DNA from: Clostridia bacterium
GTDB lineage: Bacteria; Bacillota; Clostridia; TANB77; UBA1234
Direction: 5' to 3'
Length of the DNA stretch: 64,000 nucleotides
Assembly: GCA_017469545.1 (NCBI GenBank)
Contig: JAFUGE010000006.1
Coordinates: 31,167-95,166 of the forward strand
A model generated the notes under the pieces. That model saw only the letters and a program-made list of their open reading frames with translations. It ran no database searches and was not told the DNA's origin. This document shows, in pieces, positions 17,865 to 25,678 of the stretch. The number at the start of each line of letters is the position of its first letter. Within the stretch, counting starts at the first letter, position 1. The position numbers and the translations under genes are program-made.

Positions 17865-17873
17865 GAGGAACCA

Positions 17874-18306
17874 ATGGAAATATTTAATTTGAAGGATAAG
17901 TCAGAATTTATGGAAGAAGTTGTAACGCTTGAGCGTGAAGAATGGGGAAGTAGCAAGAGCGTTGCAGAGAAAGTGGAAAAACTGAAAGAAGATTTTCATA
18001 ATGAATATTTCGAAAAATTAATTCTAGTAGAGGGAGAAGAATTAATTGGTTTTATTTCTATATTCGAATATGATATGGAAGAAAGAAAAGATTTGAAACC
18101 TTGGTATGCTACAATGTATGTGAAAGAAGAATATAGAGGGAGACGGATATTCAAAGATACTCAATGACGCTATCCTAAAACTGGCGAAAGAAAAAGGAAT
18201 ACCAAGACTTTATTTGAAAACAACACTAAATAATTATTACGAGAAGTTTGGAGCAAAATTTTTAGAGAATTATGGAAGTGAGAAAATATTGTATTTTGAT
18301 ATATAG
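17874..18306 (+). pseudogene. GNAT acetyltransferase, frameshifted
   Basis: After AGGAGG the frame encodes an N-terminal GNAT half (MEIFNLKDKSEFMEEVV...WYATMYVKEEYRG) and then runs into RRIFKDTQ and a stop at 18167. From 18145 the next frame continues with GYSKILNDAILKLAKEK and YLKTTLNNYYEKFGAKF and stops at 18306, giving the rest of a normal GNAT. The restored junction would read YRGRGYSK, the acetyl-CoA loop, if the C at 18144 (in GGGAGACGGATATTC) were removed. A single-base insertion thus disrupts an otherwise intact gene. Confidence 0.8.
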
Positions 18307-18323
18307 CCAAAGCATATGTTATA

Positions 18324-18359
18324 AAGAAGTTGGTAGTGATTATCAACTTCTTAATTTTT
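18324..18359 (+). terminator. Terminator after the GNAT gene
   Basis: AAGAAGTTG (18324-18332) pairs with CAACTTCTT (18344-18352), followed by AATTTTTG. Confidence 0.75.
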
Positions 18360-18447
18360 GGAGAAATTTTTGCTAAAAATGAAAAAAAGATGGAGCAAAT
18401 GGATATTATGAGTAGAAAAGCTTTTCAAAAAAGAAAGGAGAGAATGA

Positions 18448-18930
18448 ATGAAAAACAATCAGAGATTTGAATTTTACGTCTCTCAGTATAAAGATATGCT
18501 GTACAAGCTGGCATATGCGTATTTAAAGTCGGAAGCAGATAGCAATGATGTGATTCAAAATGTGTTTCTTAATTTTTACAAAACAAAGAAAGAGTTTGAA
18601 AGTGAAGAACATATGAAATACTTTCTGGTGAGATGTACGATTAATGAGTGCAAGAAAGTTTGGAGGGCGCCTTGGAGTAGACTTGTATCTTTCGAAGAGG
18701 CCAGTGCTGAGAATGCTGAAGAATCGAATATTGATTTGGATTTGTTAAATAGTATTATGGCCTTAGATAGAAACTATAGATTGGTCATTGTTCTTTTTTA
18801 CATAGAGGGATATAGGATTAATGAGATTGCTAGGATTTTAAATGTGCCAGTGGGAACAGTTGGTAGCAGGCTTTCTAAAGCGAAAGAGAAGTTGAAAAAA
18901 GATTTGAAAGGAGAGATTGCGAATGAATGA
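18448..18930 (+). CDS. ECF-type RNA polymerase sigma factor
   Basis: This 160-residue protein has sigma region 2 (LAYAYLKSEADSNDVIQNVF, residues about 20-45, the core-binding and -10 melting region) and region 4 (VLFYIEGYRINEIARILN then VPVGTVGSRLSKAKEKLK, about 115-150, the -35 helix-turn-helix). There is no region 1 or 3, as is typical of ECF sigmas. AAAGGAGAGA precedes the ATG. Its end overlaps by 8 bases the start of a membrane-anchored LytM protein, the usual place of an anti-sigma factor. The signal is probably a cell-envelope cue. Confidence 0.88.
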   Translation: MKNNQRFEFYVSQYKDMLYKLAYAYLKSEADSNDVIQNVFLNFYKTKKEFESEEHMKYFLVRCTINECKKVWRAPWSRLVSFEEASAENAEESNIDLDLLNSIMALDRNYRLVIVLFYIEGYRINEIARILNVPVGTVGSRLSKAKEKLKKDLKGEIANE

Positions 18931-19585
18931 ACAAGAAAGGATTGAGAAAGCTTTTTCAAAGATCAAAGCGGCTGATAGCACTTTGGAAGACGTATATGGT
19001 GCGATTCATATTCGTAGCAAAAATGATAAAATGAGGGGGGTTTTGGTGATGTCATTACTAGGAACCATACTAACAGGGACGCTGGTTTTTGCGGTCGCTA
19101 GATTTAATATGAGTGCTAATTTTTTAAAACAGGATAACAAAGTGCAAACGGATGAAATAAAAGATAGTATTAGCGTAATTGAACATAACAATGCACTAAA
19201 TGGCCAAGAAAATACTTACATTAACGGATTTTTTATTAGTAGTCCGTTTGGACATATCAATCAAACAGAATTTGGAGAATACATGCATAATGGTATTGAC
19301 TTGATTGCTGAAAAGGGGACGAAAGTTTTGGCGGTCAGCGATGGTATTGTGGAAGACACTGGCTTTACAGCCAAGGATGGAAATTATATTACATTAAAAC
19401 ATAGTGACGGGTATGAAACTTTGTATATGCATTTGCAGGATATTTTAGTGGAAAAAGGGGAGAGCGTTGCTGCGGGAGACGAAATTGGAACAGTTGGCGC
19501 GACTGGTATGGCAACAGGTCCTCATTTGCATTTTGAATTGCATTACAATGGAGAAGCGGTAAATCCATTGGAATTTTTAAAATAG
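18923..19585 (+). CDS. Membrane-anchored M23 (LytM) protein, candidate anti-sigma factor
   Basis: This 220-residue protein has a cytosolic N-terminus of ~37 residues, a single membrane helix (MSLLGTILTGTLVFAVA), a short stalk and an exported M23 peptidase domain. The metal ligands look complete: YMHNGIDL (H-x3-D, about 121) and GPHLHFELH (H-x-H, about 200). The ATG at 18923 overlaps the sigma gene. Position and topology match an anti-sigma factor whose outer part senses or cuts peptidoglycan. Known M23 proteins are cell-wall endopeptidases; regulation of the sigma factor by this one is inference. Confidence 0.78.
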   Translation: MNEQERIEKAFSKIKAADSTLEDVYGAIHIRSKNDKMRGVLVMSLLGTILTGTLVFAVARFNMSANFLKQDNKVQTDEIKDSISVIEHNNALNGQENTYINGFFISSPFGHINQTEFGEYMHNGIDLIAEKGTKVLAVSDGIVEDTGFTAKDGNYITLKHSDGYETLYMHLQDILVEKGESVAAGDEIGTVGATGMATGPHLHFELHYNGEAVNPLEFLK

Positions 19586-20025
19586 ATTGAAAAAAGTAGA
19601 ACAAATTTTGACTTTTGCAACATATGGAAGAGGACGTCAAACATAAGATTATACTTTATTCATATTCCGTTACCTTTTGCAGTTACTAATTGTTCTCCAA
19701 CTTTGTATTCGATTTGTGGAACATATCCATCGAGATAATACTGAACCATGTTGTGCACGCCTTTAGGTATTATAATACAACAGCATAAGAAATTCAATTT
19801 GTCTGAATAAAGAAAGTGTCGATTGAGACATACTCGAAAGATATGTTTTTAGGAAAATTAAGTGTTCGCCTTGCAACCAATATGACAATATGATATATTT
19901 CTCGATAGGAGACGCAAAGCGGTTAGCCCTCAAGTTAGTAAACAGCTTTAGTTGTATGCAATGAAAGGGGGTGATGTGTATGATAAAGAACGATTACATA
20001 CTAGATATAATAATGGAGGGAAAAA
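19586..20025. other. 440-base region with ORF remnant and possible structured RNA
   Basis: The left part holds a minus-strand coding remnant (19660-19749). The right part contains CTCGATAGGAGACGCAAAGC at 19901-19920 and a following GGTTAGCCC, which recall but do not match the 3' half of a GEMM-I (c-di-GMP-I) riboswitch. It ends in a strong ribosome site and a 19-codon leader ORF. No terminator is evident after the LytM gene. Confidence 0.4.
19660..19749 (-). pseudogene. Possible gene remnant, C-terminal 29 codons
   Basis: The minus strand reads MVQYYLDGYVPQIEYKVGEQ and then LVTAKGNGI before a TGA, which looks like the C-terminus of a real protein. The frame is open upstream for about 35 more codons to a stop, but that part (FLCCCIIIPKG) is not protein-like and there is no start or ribosome site. 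I read it as a remnant of a lost gene; I do not recognise the family. Confidence 0.4.
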
Positions 20026-20039
20026 ATGGTAAATTTTAA
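19980..20039 (+). CDS. 19-residue leader ORF
   Basis: AAAGGGGGTGATGTGT, one of the strongest ribosome sites in the window, precedes an ATG that encodes MIKNDYILDIIMEGKNGKF and stops at 20037-20039. The stop lies 12 bases inside the next gene (start 20026), so it could couple translation of that gene. No run of regulatory codons is seen. It may also be the trimmed 5' end of the next gene. Confidence 0.45.
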   Translation: MIKNDYILDIIMEGKNGKF

Positions 20040-21156
20040 TACTTCTAGGATGGTTATCTTTAATAAAATAATACATAGCTATCTAGAATGCGAAATATTT
20101 GGAGATGTATACACAAATATTGGAGAAAATATAGAAAGTTTTGTGCCACCAAAATTCAAATATTTATATAGAGAGCAATATGCCAGGTACATAGAAGTAT
20201 TTAAAGATTTATATGAGTGGACAAGCGATATATTTATTCATGAAATGTCTGCTTTCCATGAAATTGCCTTATATTATTTTTTACTAGAAATGGAATCGGT
20301 TGAAGATAATATGAAGGAAGATTTTAAGAAAATTTATTATGATTCATCATTAAGAAAAGAAATACATGAAAGAGCTAGAAAAGATAAAAAAGAACTTGGA
20401 AATGAGTATACCATTAAAGAGCTTGAAGAAGAGTATTATCATCCCAATTACATGACAGATGAAATATATGAAGATGTGGATTTTCTAAATATAGACCATT
20501 TATATAATGAGCAGAAAGAGAATATCCCGTATATGGCTAAAATTTTGGGAATTAATTTGGATTATTATTTTGAAGTATTACCAATGGATATTAAAAAGCA
20601 GTATGTAAGCAATCATATAACACTAACTGGTGAGGTAAGTGATTTTTTTTCGTATATGCAACAACGAATTAACAATGGAAGTTTGGCAGAATTATTTTGG
20701 GAAGACGAAAAAGCAATAAAAGAAAAGAAAATTCATATTATATTAGAAAACTTAATGGAGGCATACTTTATTGGTAAAGGTGTAGATATATCAAGAGAAG
20801 TTTTGGTAAAAAATGGACAAGTTGATTTTAAATTATACAGAAGTGACAAGAAAGAAGAAAAAATTCTAATTGAGGTAAAGAAAGCAAGTAGTTCATATTT
20901 AAAAGCAGGATATGAAGATCAATTATGTGACTATATTAAATATAGTGGGTGTACTAATGCTTTTTACTTAATAGTTTGTTTTTCGGATAATGATTATAAA
21001 ACAGCTACAAATTTTATTAAAAATCATGTATACACTGATACATATCAAATGTATATTAATATAGCAATTTTAGATGTTAGAAAGAAGTTATCACCATCTG
21101 TCAAAAAAGCAAAATATGACAAAAAAGAACTATTAAAAGAAGATTTGAAGTTTTGA
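20026..21156 (+). CDS. Hypothetical protein with PD-(D/E)XK-like C-terminal domain
   Basis: This 376-residue protein is mostly helical and charged up to ~250. The C-terminal part reads VLVKNGQVDFKLYRSD then KILIEVKKASSSYLKAGYED and AFYLIVCF. The D...E-x-K pattern (VDF, IEVK) plus downstream Q/L strand fits a restriction-endonuclease-like fold of the kind in many defence proteins. It has no methylase or helicase partner and no membrane segment. The ATG follows AATGGAGGGAAAAA. It could be a stand-alone nuclease effector; the family is not recognised with certainty. Confidence 0.6.
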   Translation: MVNFNTSRMVIFNKIIHSYLECEIFGDVYTNIGENIESFVPPKFKYLYREQYARYIEVFKDLYEWTSDIFIHEMSAFHEIALYYFLLEMESVEDNMKEDFKKIYYDSSLRKEIHERARKDKKELGNEYTIKELEEEYYHPNYMTDEIYEDVDFLNIDHLYNEQKENIPYMAKILGINLDYYFEVLPMDIKKQYVSNHITLTGEVSDFFSYMQQRINNGSLAELFWEDEKAIKEKKIHIILENLMEAYFIGKGVDISREVLVKNGQVDFKLYRSDKKEEKILIEVKKASSSYLKAGYEDQLCDYIKYSGCTNAFYLIVCFSDNDYKTATNFIKNHVYTDTYQMYINIAILDVRKKLSPSVKKAKYDKKELLKEDLKF

Positions 21157-21335
21157 AAATATTGCACGAAAACAAAATTCCAACAATCGTGTGGTTTACT
21201 CCAATTCTTCCATATATCAATGATACAAAAGAAAATAAAAAATGTATTTAGAAAGCAATTATATGGAAGAAACGTATTGATAATATGCGCATAATATGTT
21301 ATAATATGTATATAATATATTGCGGAGGTGATAAT

Positions 21336-21602
21336 ATGGCTACTATAAATGTAAATGTTGATGAAAAGGTAAAAGAACAAGCAAAAGAGACTCTAGATTA
21401 TTTAGGAACTAATTTTACTAATGTTATCAATATGTTATTAAGACAAATAATTTTAACAGAAAGCATTCCTTTTGAGATTAAAGTGCCAAAATTAAATGCA
21501 GAAACTGTAAAAGCAATTAGAGATGCTGAAAAAGGGATAGGATTAAGCAAAGAGTACACTGATGTTGAGGAAATGCTAGAAGATTTAAAGAAAGAGGATT
21601 AA
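21336..21602 (+). CDS. RelB/DinJ-family antitoxin
   Basis: This 88-residue protein begins MATINVNVDEKVKEQAKETL, the typical RelB/DinJ ribbon-helix-helix start, followed by FTNVINMLLRQIILTESIPFE in segments and an acidic tail that would wrap the toxin. GGAGGTGATAAT sets the ATG at 21336. It sits one base before a YafQ-type toxin gene, giving the standard antitoxin-toxin order. The -10-like TATAAT at 21300-21305 is probably the promoter. RelB-type proteins repress their own operon and neutralise the toxin. Confidence 0.88.
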   Translation: MATINVNVDEKVKEQAKETLDYLGTNFTNVINMLLRQIILTESIPFEIKVPKLNAETVKAIRDAEKGIGLSKEYTDVEEMLEDLKKED

Positions 21603-21603
21603 T

Positions 21604-21877
21604 ATGTTAAAATTATTTTATACTAACAAATTCAAAAAAGATTATAAAATTATGCAGAAGCGTGGCCTTAATATGAACTTAATAGATGACATCATAAGAA
21701 AACTATCAAGAGAAGAACAATTGCCAGAAGAGAATAAAGATCATTCATTACAAGGTGAATATAAGCGGATACAGAGAATGCCATATACAACCGGATTGGC
21801 TCTTGATTTATAAAATAGATAAAAGAGAACTAATTTTAACAGCATTTAGAACAGGCTCACATTCAGACTTGTTTTAA
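21604..21877 (+). pseudogene. YafQ-family mRNA interferase toxin, frameshifted
   Basis: The first frame encodes a YafQ start (MLKLFYTNKFKKDYKIMQKR ... LPEENKDHSLQGEYK) and then RIQRMPYTTGLALDL, stopping at 21813. From 21767 the neighbouring frame gives GYRECHIQPDWLLIYKID and ILTAFRTGSHSDLF, the conserved YafQ/RelE C-terminus with its catalytic His, and stops at 21877. Removing one base (the C at 21766 in TATAAGCGGATAC) restores the toxin. Since RelB is intact, the break would leave an orphan antitoxin, or it is a sequence error. Confidence 0.85.
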
Positions 21878-21881
21878 TTCT

Positions 21882-21928
21882 AACTATAAAGAAAGTATAG
21901 AGTAATTCTATACTTTTTTCATAGTTAT
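21882..21928 (+). terminator. Terminator of the RelB/YafQ operon
   Basis: AAAGTATAG (21892-21900) pairs with CTATACTTT (21908-21916), with an outer AACTAT/ATAGTT stem and TTTTTT. It follows the restored YafQ stop by a few bases. Confidence 0.8.
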
Positions 21929-22015
21929 TTTGAAATAATGAACAAAACTTTTTTTATCTTTTTCTTTATATTGTTGCCAACTATGATATAATGCAAGCAT
22001 ACAGAGGTGAGGAAT

Positions 22016-22525
22016 ATGAATCAATTATACATTATTACCGGCCCAGCAGGGGTCGGAAAAAGCACGGTATCTAAGGAAATTGCTGGATTGTGCGAGAAAA
22101 GTGCCTTAATTGAAGGTGATGAAATCTATAATTTGGTTTGTGGTGGATACGTGAGTCCTTGGAAAGAGGGCAATCATATGAAAGTCTTTTGGGAAAATAG
22201 CATTGATATTATTAGGAATTTTTTGGATAATGGCTATGATGTAGTGTTTAATTATATTATTAATAAACAAGAAATTGAAATTTTGAAGAAAAATTTTAAT
22301 GATGCCGAAGTAAAGTTTATTGTTTTGATTGTGGACGAAGAGACGATTGTGAAAAGAGATGCAATGAGACCAGAAGATTGTCAAATGAAAGAGAGAAGTT
22401 TAATATTGCTCGAAGAAATGAAAAGGCAAAGTTTTAATGAAAGCAATTTACTAGATACCTCTAAATTAAGTGTTGAAGAAACAGTTAAGACTATTTTGGA
22501 AGAAGAAAGATTTGCTTTAAAATAA
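22016..22525 (+). CDS. P-loop nucleotide kinase-like protein (AAA_33)
   Basis: This 169-residue protein has Walker A GPAGVGKSTVSKEIA (about 9-23) at the N-terminus, an acidic ALIEGDEIYNLV strand (Walker B-like, substrate site), and a lid region MRPEDCQMKER with basic residues. This is the small-kinase pattern of chloramphenicol phosphotransferase and polynucleotide-kinase-like proteins. GAGGTGAGGAAT sets the ATG at 22016; an in-frame GTG at 22007 is within the ribosome site. Substrate is unknown; a small sugar, nucleotide or antibiotic phosphotransferase is possible. Confidence 0.75.
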   Translation: MNQLYIITGPAGVGKSTVSKEIAGLCEKSALIEGDEIYNLVCGGYVSPWKEGNHMKVFWENSIDIIRNFLDNGYDVVFNYIINKQEIEILKKNFNDAEVKFIVLIVDEETIVKRDAMRPEDCQMKERSLILLEEMKRQSFNESNLLDTSKLSVEETVKTILEEERFALK

Positions 22526-22551
22526 TAATATGTAAAAAAGGAGTTACTTTT

Positions 22552-22962
22552 ATGATTGAATATGTTAATAAAATTCCATCTGTTGAAGAGTATAATTACC
22601 TAAATGAAAGGGTTGGTTGGGGCAAAAGAGACGAGGACATTGTGAAAGAGGCAATGGAAAACACTTTGTTTGCTGTGTGTGCATATGAGGATGGAAAAAT
22701 AATAGCAAGTGGAAGAATTATTGGAGACAAAACAATATTTCTATATATTCATGATGTTATGGTTGATCCAGCTTACCAGCGTATGAAAATTGGAACTGAG
22801 ATTATGAATAAACTAATAGAGAAAATTAATGAATATAAAAAGATAAATCCCGATATAAGAGTTTATCTTGGCGCCTCAAAAGGAAAAGAACCATTCTATG
22901 AAAAGTGTGGATTTGTGACTAGAGATAAGGCAAATTTAGGAGCAGGAATGATTTTAGCATAG
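22552..22962 (+). CDS. GNAT N-acetyltransferase
   Basis: This 136-residue GNAT has LFAVCAYEDGKIIASGRII then LYIHDVMVDPAYQRMKIGTE (strand 4 and the Q/RxxxIG acetyl-CoA loop, about 75-84), and the end GKEPFYEKCGFVTRD. AAGGAGTTACTTTT precedes the ATG. It lies 26 bases after the kinase-like gene and may be co-transcribed with it. The pairing suggests a small resistance or metabolite-modification unit, which is speculative. Confidence 0.85.
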   Translation: MIEYVNKIPSVEEYNYLNERVGWGKRDEDIVKEAMENTLFAVCAYEDGKIIASGRIIGDKTIFLYIHDVMVDPAYQRMKIGTEIMNKLIEKINEYKKINPDIRVYLGASKGKEPFYEKCGFVTRDKANLGAGMILA

Positions 22963-23031
22963 TTTTTTATCATATCAAAATGGGGAAAAGTTATGAATCA
23001 AAAATATGAATACGCGTAAGGGGAAAAATAT

Positions 23032-23424
23032 ATGAAAGTATTAACTGTTAAGCAGCCTTTTGCTTCTTTAATTGCAGAAGGGATAAAAGAATATGAGTTT
23101 AGAACTTGGAAAACAAAGTATCGCGGAGAACTTTTGATTCACGCTGGTAAAGGTATCAACAAAAAAGCAATGAAAAAATTTGAGCAATATCATTTAGAGT
23201 ATCCAAGCGGTTGTATTATTGCGAAAGTGAATTTGACAGATTGCATTAAGATTGATGACGAGGCAAGAAATATGTTAAATGAAAAGAATCCATTAGTTTA
23301 TTCACACACAGTAAATAATCCTTATTGGGACGGATATGGTTTTAAACTAGAAGATGTCCAGAAGATAACCCCTATTCCCGTGAAGGGAAAGTTAAGTTTT
23401 TGGGAGTATGATTACAAGGAATAA
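23032..23424 (+). CDS. ASCH-domain protein
   Basis: This 130-residue protein starts MKVLTVKQPFASLIAEGIKE, the ASCH signature (KQPfa.li..G.K..E.R), followed by FRTWKTKYRGELLIHAGKG and SGCIIAKVNLTDC. ASCH proteins are small beta-barrel PUA-like RNA-binding proteins, one of which (YqfB) is an N4-acetylcytidine amidohydrolase. The start follows GGGGAAAAATAT, a weak site. Function here is likely RNA or nucleoside related. Confidence 0.8.
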   Translation: MKVLTVKQPFASLIAEGIKEYEFRTWKTKYRGELLIHAGKGINKKAMKKFEQYHLEYPSGCIIAKVNLTDCIKIDDEARNMLNEKNPLVYSHTVNNPYWDGYGFKLEDVQKITPIPVKGKLSFWEYDYKE

Positions 23425-23529
23425 AAGATTCAACCATTAGTTGATAGAAAAACCTACCCACTCAACCAATGGTATGTGTACTTGGAAGGGATTAATCGTT
23501 ACACTTATGGCAAAGGAGGGAAAAAAGTG

Positions 23530-24138
23530 ATGGATCAAATGAAAGTCGGCAAATTTATAGCCGAATGCAGGAAGAAGAGGGGACTTACGCAAATGCAACT
23601 AGCAGAAAAATTGAATATTACGGATAGGGCAGTATCGAAATGGGAAAATGGAAAAGCGATGCCTGATTCTGGAATTATGCTGGATTTGTGTGAGGAGCTT
23701 CAAATAAGTGTAAATGAATTATTAAGTGGGGAGGTAATTAATATGGAGGCGTATAACGTTAAGGCAGAAGAGAATTTATTGGAAATGAAAAGACAGAAAG
23801 AAGAGGCAGATAAAAGATTACTAAGATTAGAATGGGTAATAGGCTATACATCGTCAATTACCTTTATGGTTTTAATCTTTATTGCATCTTTTATTGAAAT
23901 GCAAAGTTGGATGAGAATTGCGTTAATCGTGTTTGGATTTATTACATTTATGATTGGGATGCATAATGCCTTAAGAATTGAACAAACGGCTGGATACTAT
24001 GAATGTGCGAAATGTCACCACAAATATGTTCCAACCTATCAAAGTGTACTTTTTGCAATGCATAGTGGCAGAACAAGGTATATGAAATGTCCAAACTGCA
24101 ATGAAAAAAGCTGGAACAGGAAAGTAATTAGCAAATAA
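23530..24138 (+). CDS. XRE-family regulator with membrane helices and zinc ribbon
   Basis: This 202-residue protein joins an N-terminal HTH_3 (residues 7-62; QLAEKLNITDRAVSKWENG is the recognition helix), a coiled segment, two membrane helices (about 102-145) and a C-terminal zinc ribbon (YECAKCHHKYVP and MKCPNCNEKSW). This is a known architecture of membrane-tethered regulators in Clostridia. GGAGGG sits nine bases before the ATG at 23530; the in-frame ATG at 23476 lacks a site. The zinc ribbon likely senses or stabilises. Targets are unknown; the nearby small genes are candidates. Confidence 0.8.
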   Translation: MDQMKVGKFIAECRKKRGLTQMQLAEKLNITDRAVSKWENGKAMPDSGIMLDLCEELQISVNELLSGEVINMEAYNVKAEENLLEMKRQKEEADKRLLRLEWVIGYTSSITFMVLIFIASFIEMQSWMRIALIVFGFITFMIGMHNALRIEQTAGYYECAKCHHKYVPTYQSVLFAMHSGRTRYMKCPNCNEKSWNRKVISK

Positions 24139-24154
24139 ATATTGGAAGAAAGAA

Positions 24155-24856
24155 ATGAATTTTATTGGGAAGCGGGAGTTTGAAGTGACAATTGAAGAAG
24201 AAGTTTTTGAAAATAGTACAGTAGATGTTAAGAGATTGCTGGCCTATGGTTTTGTAAAAATTGGCGAGAATTATATGTTTGAAAAGCTAATTTATAACGA
24301 AGATTTTAAGGCAATTATCACTGTAGCAAGCAGTGGAAAAGTAAGCGGCAAAGTGATTGATTTATCAATGGACGAGGAGTTTTTTAATTTTCGTGTGAAA
24401 GATGTTGTAGGACTTTTTACGAATTCAATCAGAGAGGCATATGTTGACTTACTTACGGATATCAAAGAGAAGTGCTTTCGATTTACGAAAGAGGTGAAGT
24501 CGTGGGTTGTTCCAGCAAACCCGAAAATGTTTGATGTGATTTCTTATTTGGAGGGGCGCGATACGATAACGTGGAAACAGCCTATTGATGCACATATTGG
24601 TGACTTGGTTTATATTTATATGGGAAGTCCGTATTCTTGTATTTTGTACAAATGTATGGCGATTAGGGTTAATTTTACAGAGTATGGCGAAAATGCAATG
24701 GAATTAAAGCTACTGCAAAAATATGAGGAGGACCGATATCCTTTGGACAAGCTTCGAAATCTTGGATTAAAGAGCGTTAGATGTTGCAGAAGTTTGCCAA
24801 GAGAAACGGCAGTGGCGTTAATTAAAATGGATAGTGAGGAGGAGAATTATGAGTGA
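24155..24856 (+). CDS. MmcQ/YjbR-like plus EVE-domain fusion protein
   Basis: This 233-residue protein has an N-terminal MmcQ/YjbR-like region (FVKIGENYMFEKL ... FRVKDVVGLFTNSIREAYVD ... LLTDIKEKCF) and a C-terminal EVE/PUA-like domain starting WVVPANPKMFDVISYL, with HIGDLVYIYMGSPYSCILY as core strands. EVE domains bind modified bases and are often fused to nucleases in restriction-like systems. MmcQ/YjbR domains are DNA-binding-like. It is followed by a NUDIX gene after an 8-base overlap, suggesting nucleotide or modified-nucleic-acid handling. GGAAGAAAGAA precedes the start. Confidence 0.7.
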   Translation: MNFIGKREFEVTIEEEVFENSTVDVKRLLAYGFVKIGENYMFEKLIYNEDFKAIITVASSGKVSGKVIDLSMDEEFFNFRVKDVVGLFTNSIREAYVDLLTDIKEKCFRFTKEVKSWVVPANPKMFDVISYLEGRDTITWKQPIDAHIGDLVYIYMGSPYSCILYKCMAIRVNFTEYGENAMELKLLQKYEEDRYPLDKLRNLGLKSVRCCRSLPRETAVALIKMDSEEENYE

Positions 24857-25262
24857 GAATTTGAGAAGAGAAAAGGCTTGTGGCTGTGTCATTATTGAGA
24901 ATGGAAAAGTTTTATTAATTCAGCAAACTGCTGGACACTGGGGATTTCCAAAGGGGCACGTAGAAGCAGGCGAAACGGAAATAGAGACGGCAAGAAGAGA
25001 GGTAAAGGAAGAGACAAATTTAGAGGTAGAAATTGATAGCGATAAAAGATATGGGGTTGAATATGTGACGGATAAAGGGATCTTGAAGACGTGTGTATTT
25101 TTCGTTGCCAAGCCAATTGGGGGAGAAATAAAAGCGCAAGAAAGTGAAATTATGAATATCCAATGGCTAGACTTTAAAGAAGCAGTGGAGACGATTACTT
25201 TTGATAATTTGAGAGAGTTCTTTAAGAAAATATTAGAGGATTTGGGGGAAAAGTATGAATAA
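24849..25262 (+). CDS. NUDIX hydrolase (Ap4A-type)
   Basis: This 137-residue protein has a NUDIX box GHVEAGETEIETARREVKEE starting about residue 35, with T-N in the usual x-G place after it. The start KACGCVIIENGKVLLIQQTAGHWGFPKG is typical of bis(5'-nucleosyl)-tetraphosphatases (shown here in segments: VLLIQQTAGHWGFPKG). GAGGAGG before the ATG at 24849 sets the start; it overlaps the upstream gene end by 8 bases. The family hydrolyses nucleoside diphosphates linked to other groups. It overlaps the next gene by 8 bases, so all three are coupled. Confidence 0.85.
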   Translation: MSENLRREKACGCVIIENGKVLLIQQTAGHWGFPKGHVEAGETEIETARREVKEETNLEVEIDSDKRYGVEYVTDKGILKTCVFFVAKPIGGEIKAQESEIMNIQWLDFKEAVETITFDNLREFFKKILEDLGEKYE

Positions 25263-25653
25263 GAAAGAATTGCTAAAACTTGTTGATAGTCTAAATTTGC
25301 CACTAGGAGAGTATTATATTTTGTCTAGTGGGAGTTTGCTACTGTATGGAATAAGAGATGAAGCTGGTGACTTGGATTTATGTGTATCGGAAGAACTTTT
25401 TGGCAAGGATTTGAAAGAGAGGTTTCACCTTAGTGAAGCGGATAAAAATGAGTGCGGCTTTTATAAAATTTCGGAGAAAATTGAAATTGTTGTAAACAAC
25501 AAAAAGGACTCAAAGTATAAATTTGAATATGATATGGTGGATGGATACCCAGTTCAAAAATTACAAAGTATTTTGGAATCTAAGAAAAACAGTGAGAGAG
25601 AAAAGGACAAAATAGATGTTAAAAATATTTTGAAGTATTTAAATGAACTATAA
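25255..25653 (+). CDS. Nucleotidyltransferase-like protein (AbiEii/DUF6036-type)
   Basis: This 132-residue protein starts with a helix, then YILSSGSLLLYGIRDEAGDL with DLDL-like aspartates (GDLDLCVSE), the minimal polymerase-beta nucleotidyltransferase core (GS...DxD). There is no obvious third catalytic acid beyond IEIVVNN. Proteins of this shape include AbiEii-type toxins and DUF6036 proteins. The start overlaps the NUDIX gene by 8 bases. It could be an active nucleotide transferase or a degenerate version; the cognate AbiEi-like antitoxin is not present. Confidence 0.65.
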   Translation: MNKKELLKLVDSLNLPLGEYYILSSGSLLLYGIRDEAGDLDLCVSEELFGKDLKERFHLSEADKNECGFYKISEKIEIVVNNKKDSKYKFEYDMVDGYPVQKLQSILESKKNSEREKDKIDVKNILKYLNEL

Positions 25654-25678
25654 TAAATTTAGTTAGGAGATGTTGGTA

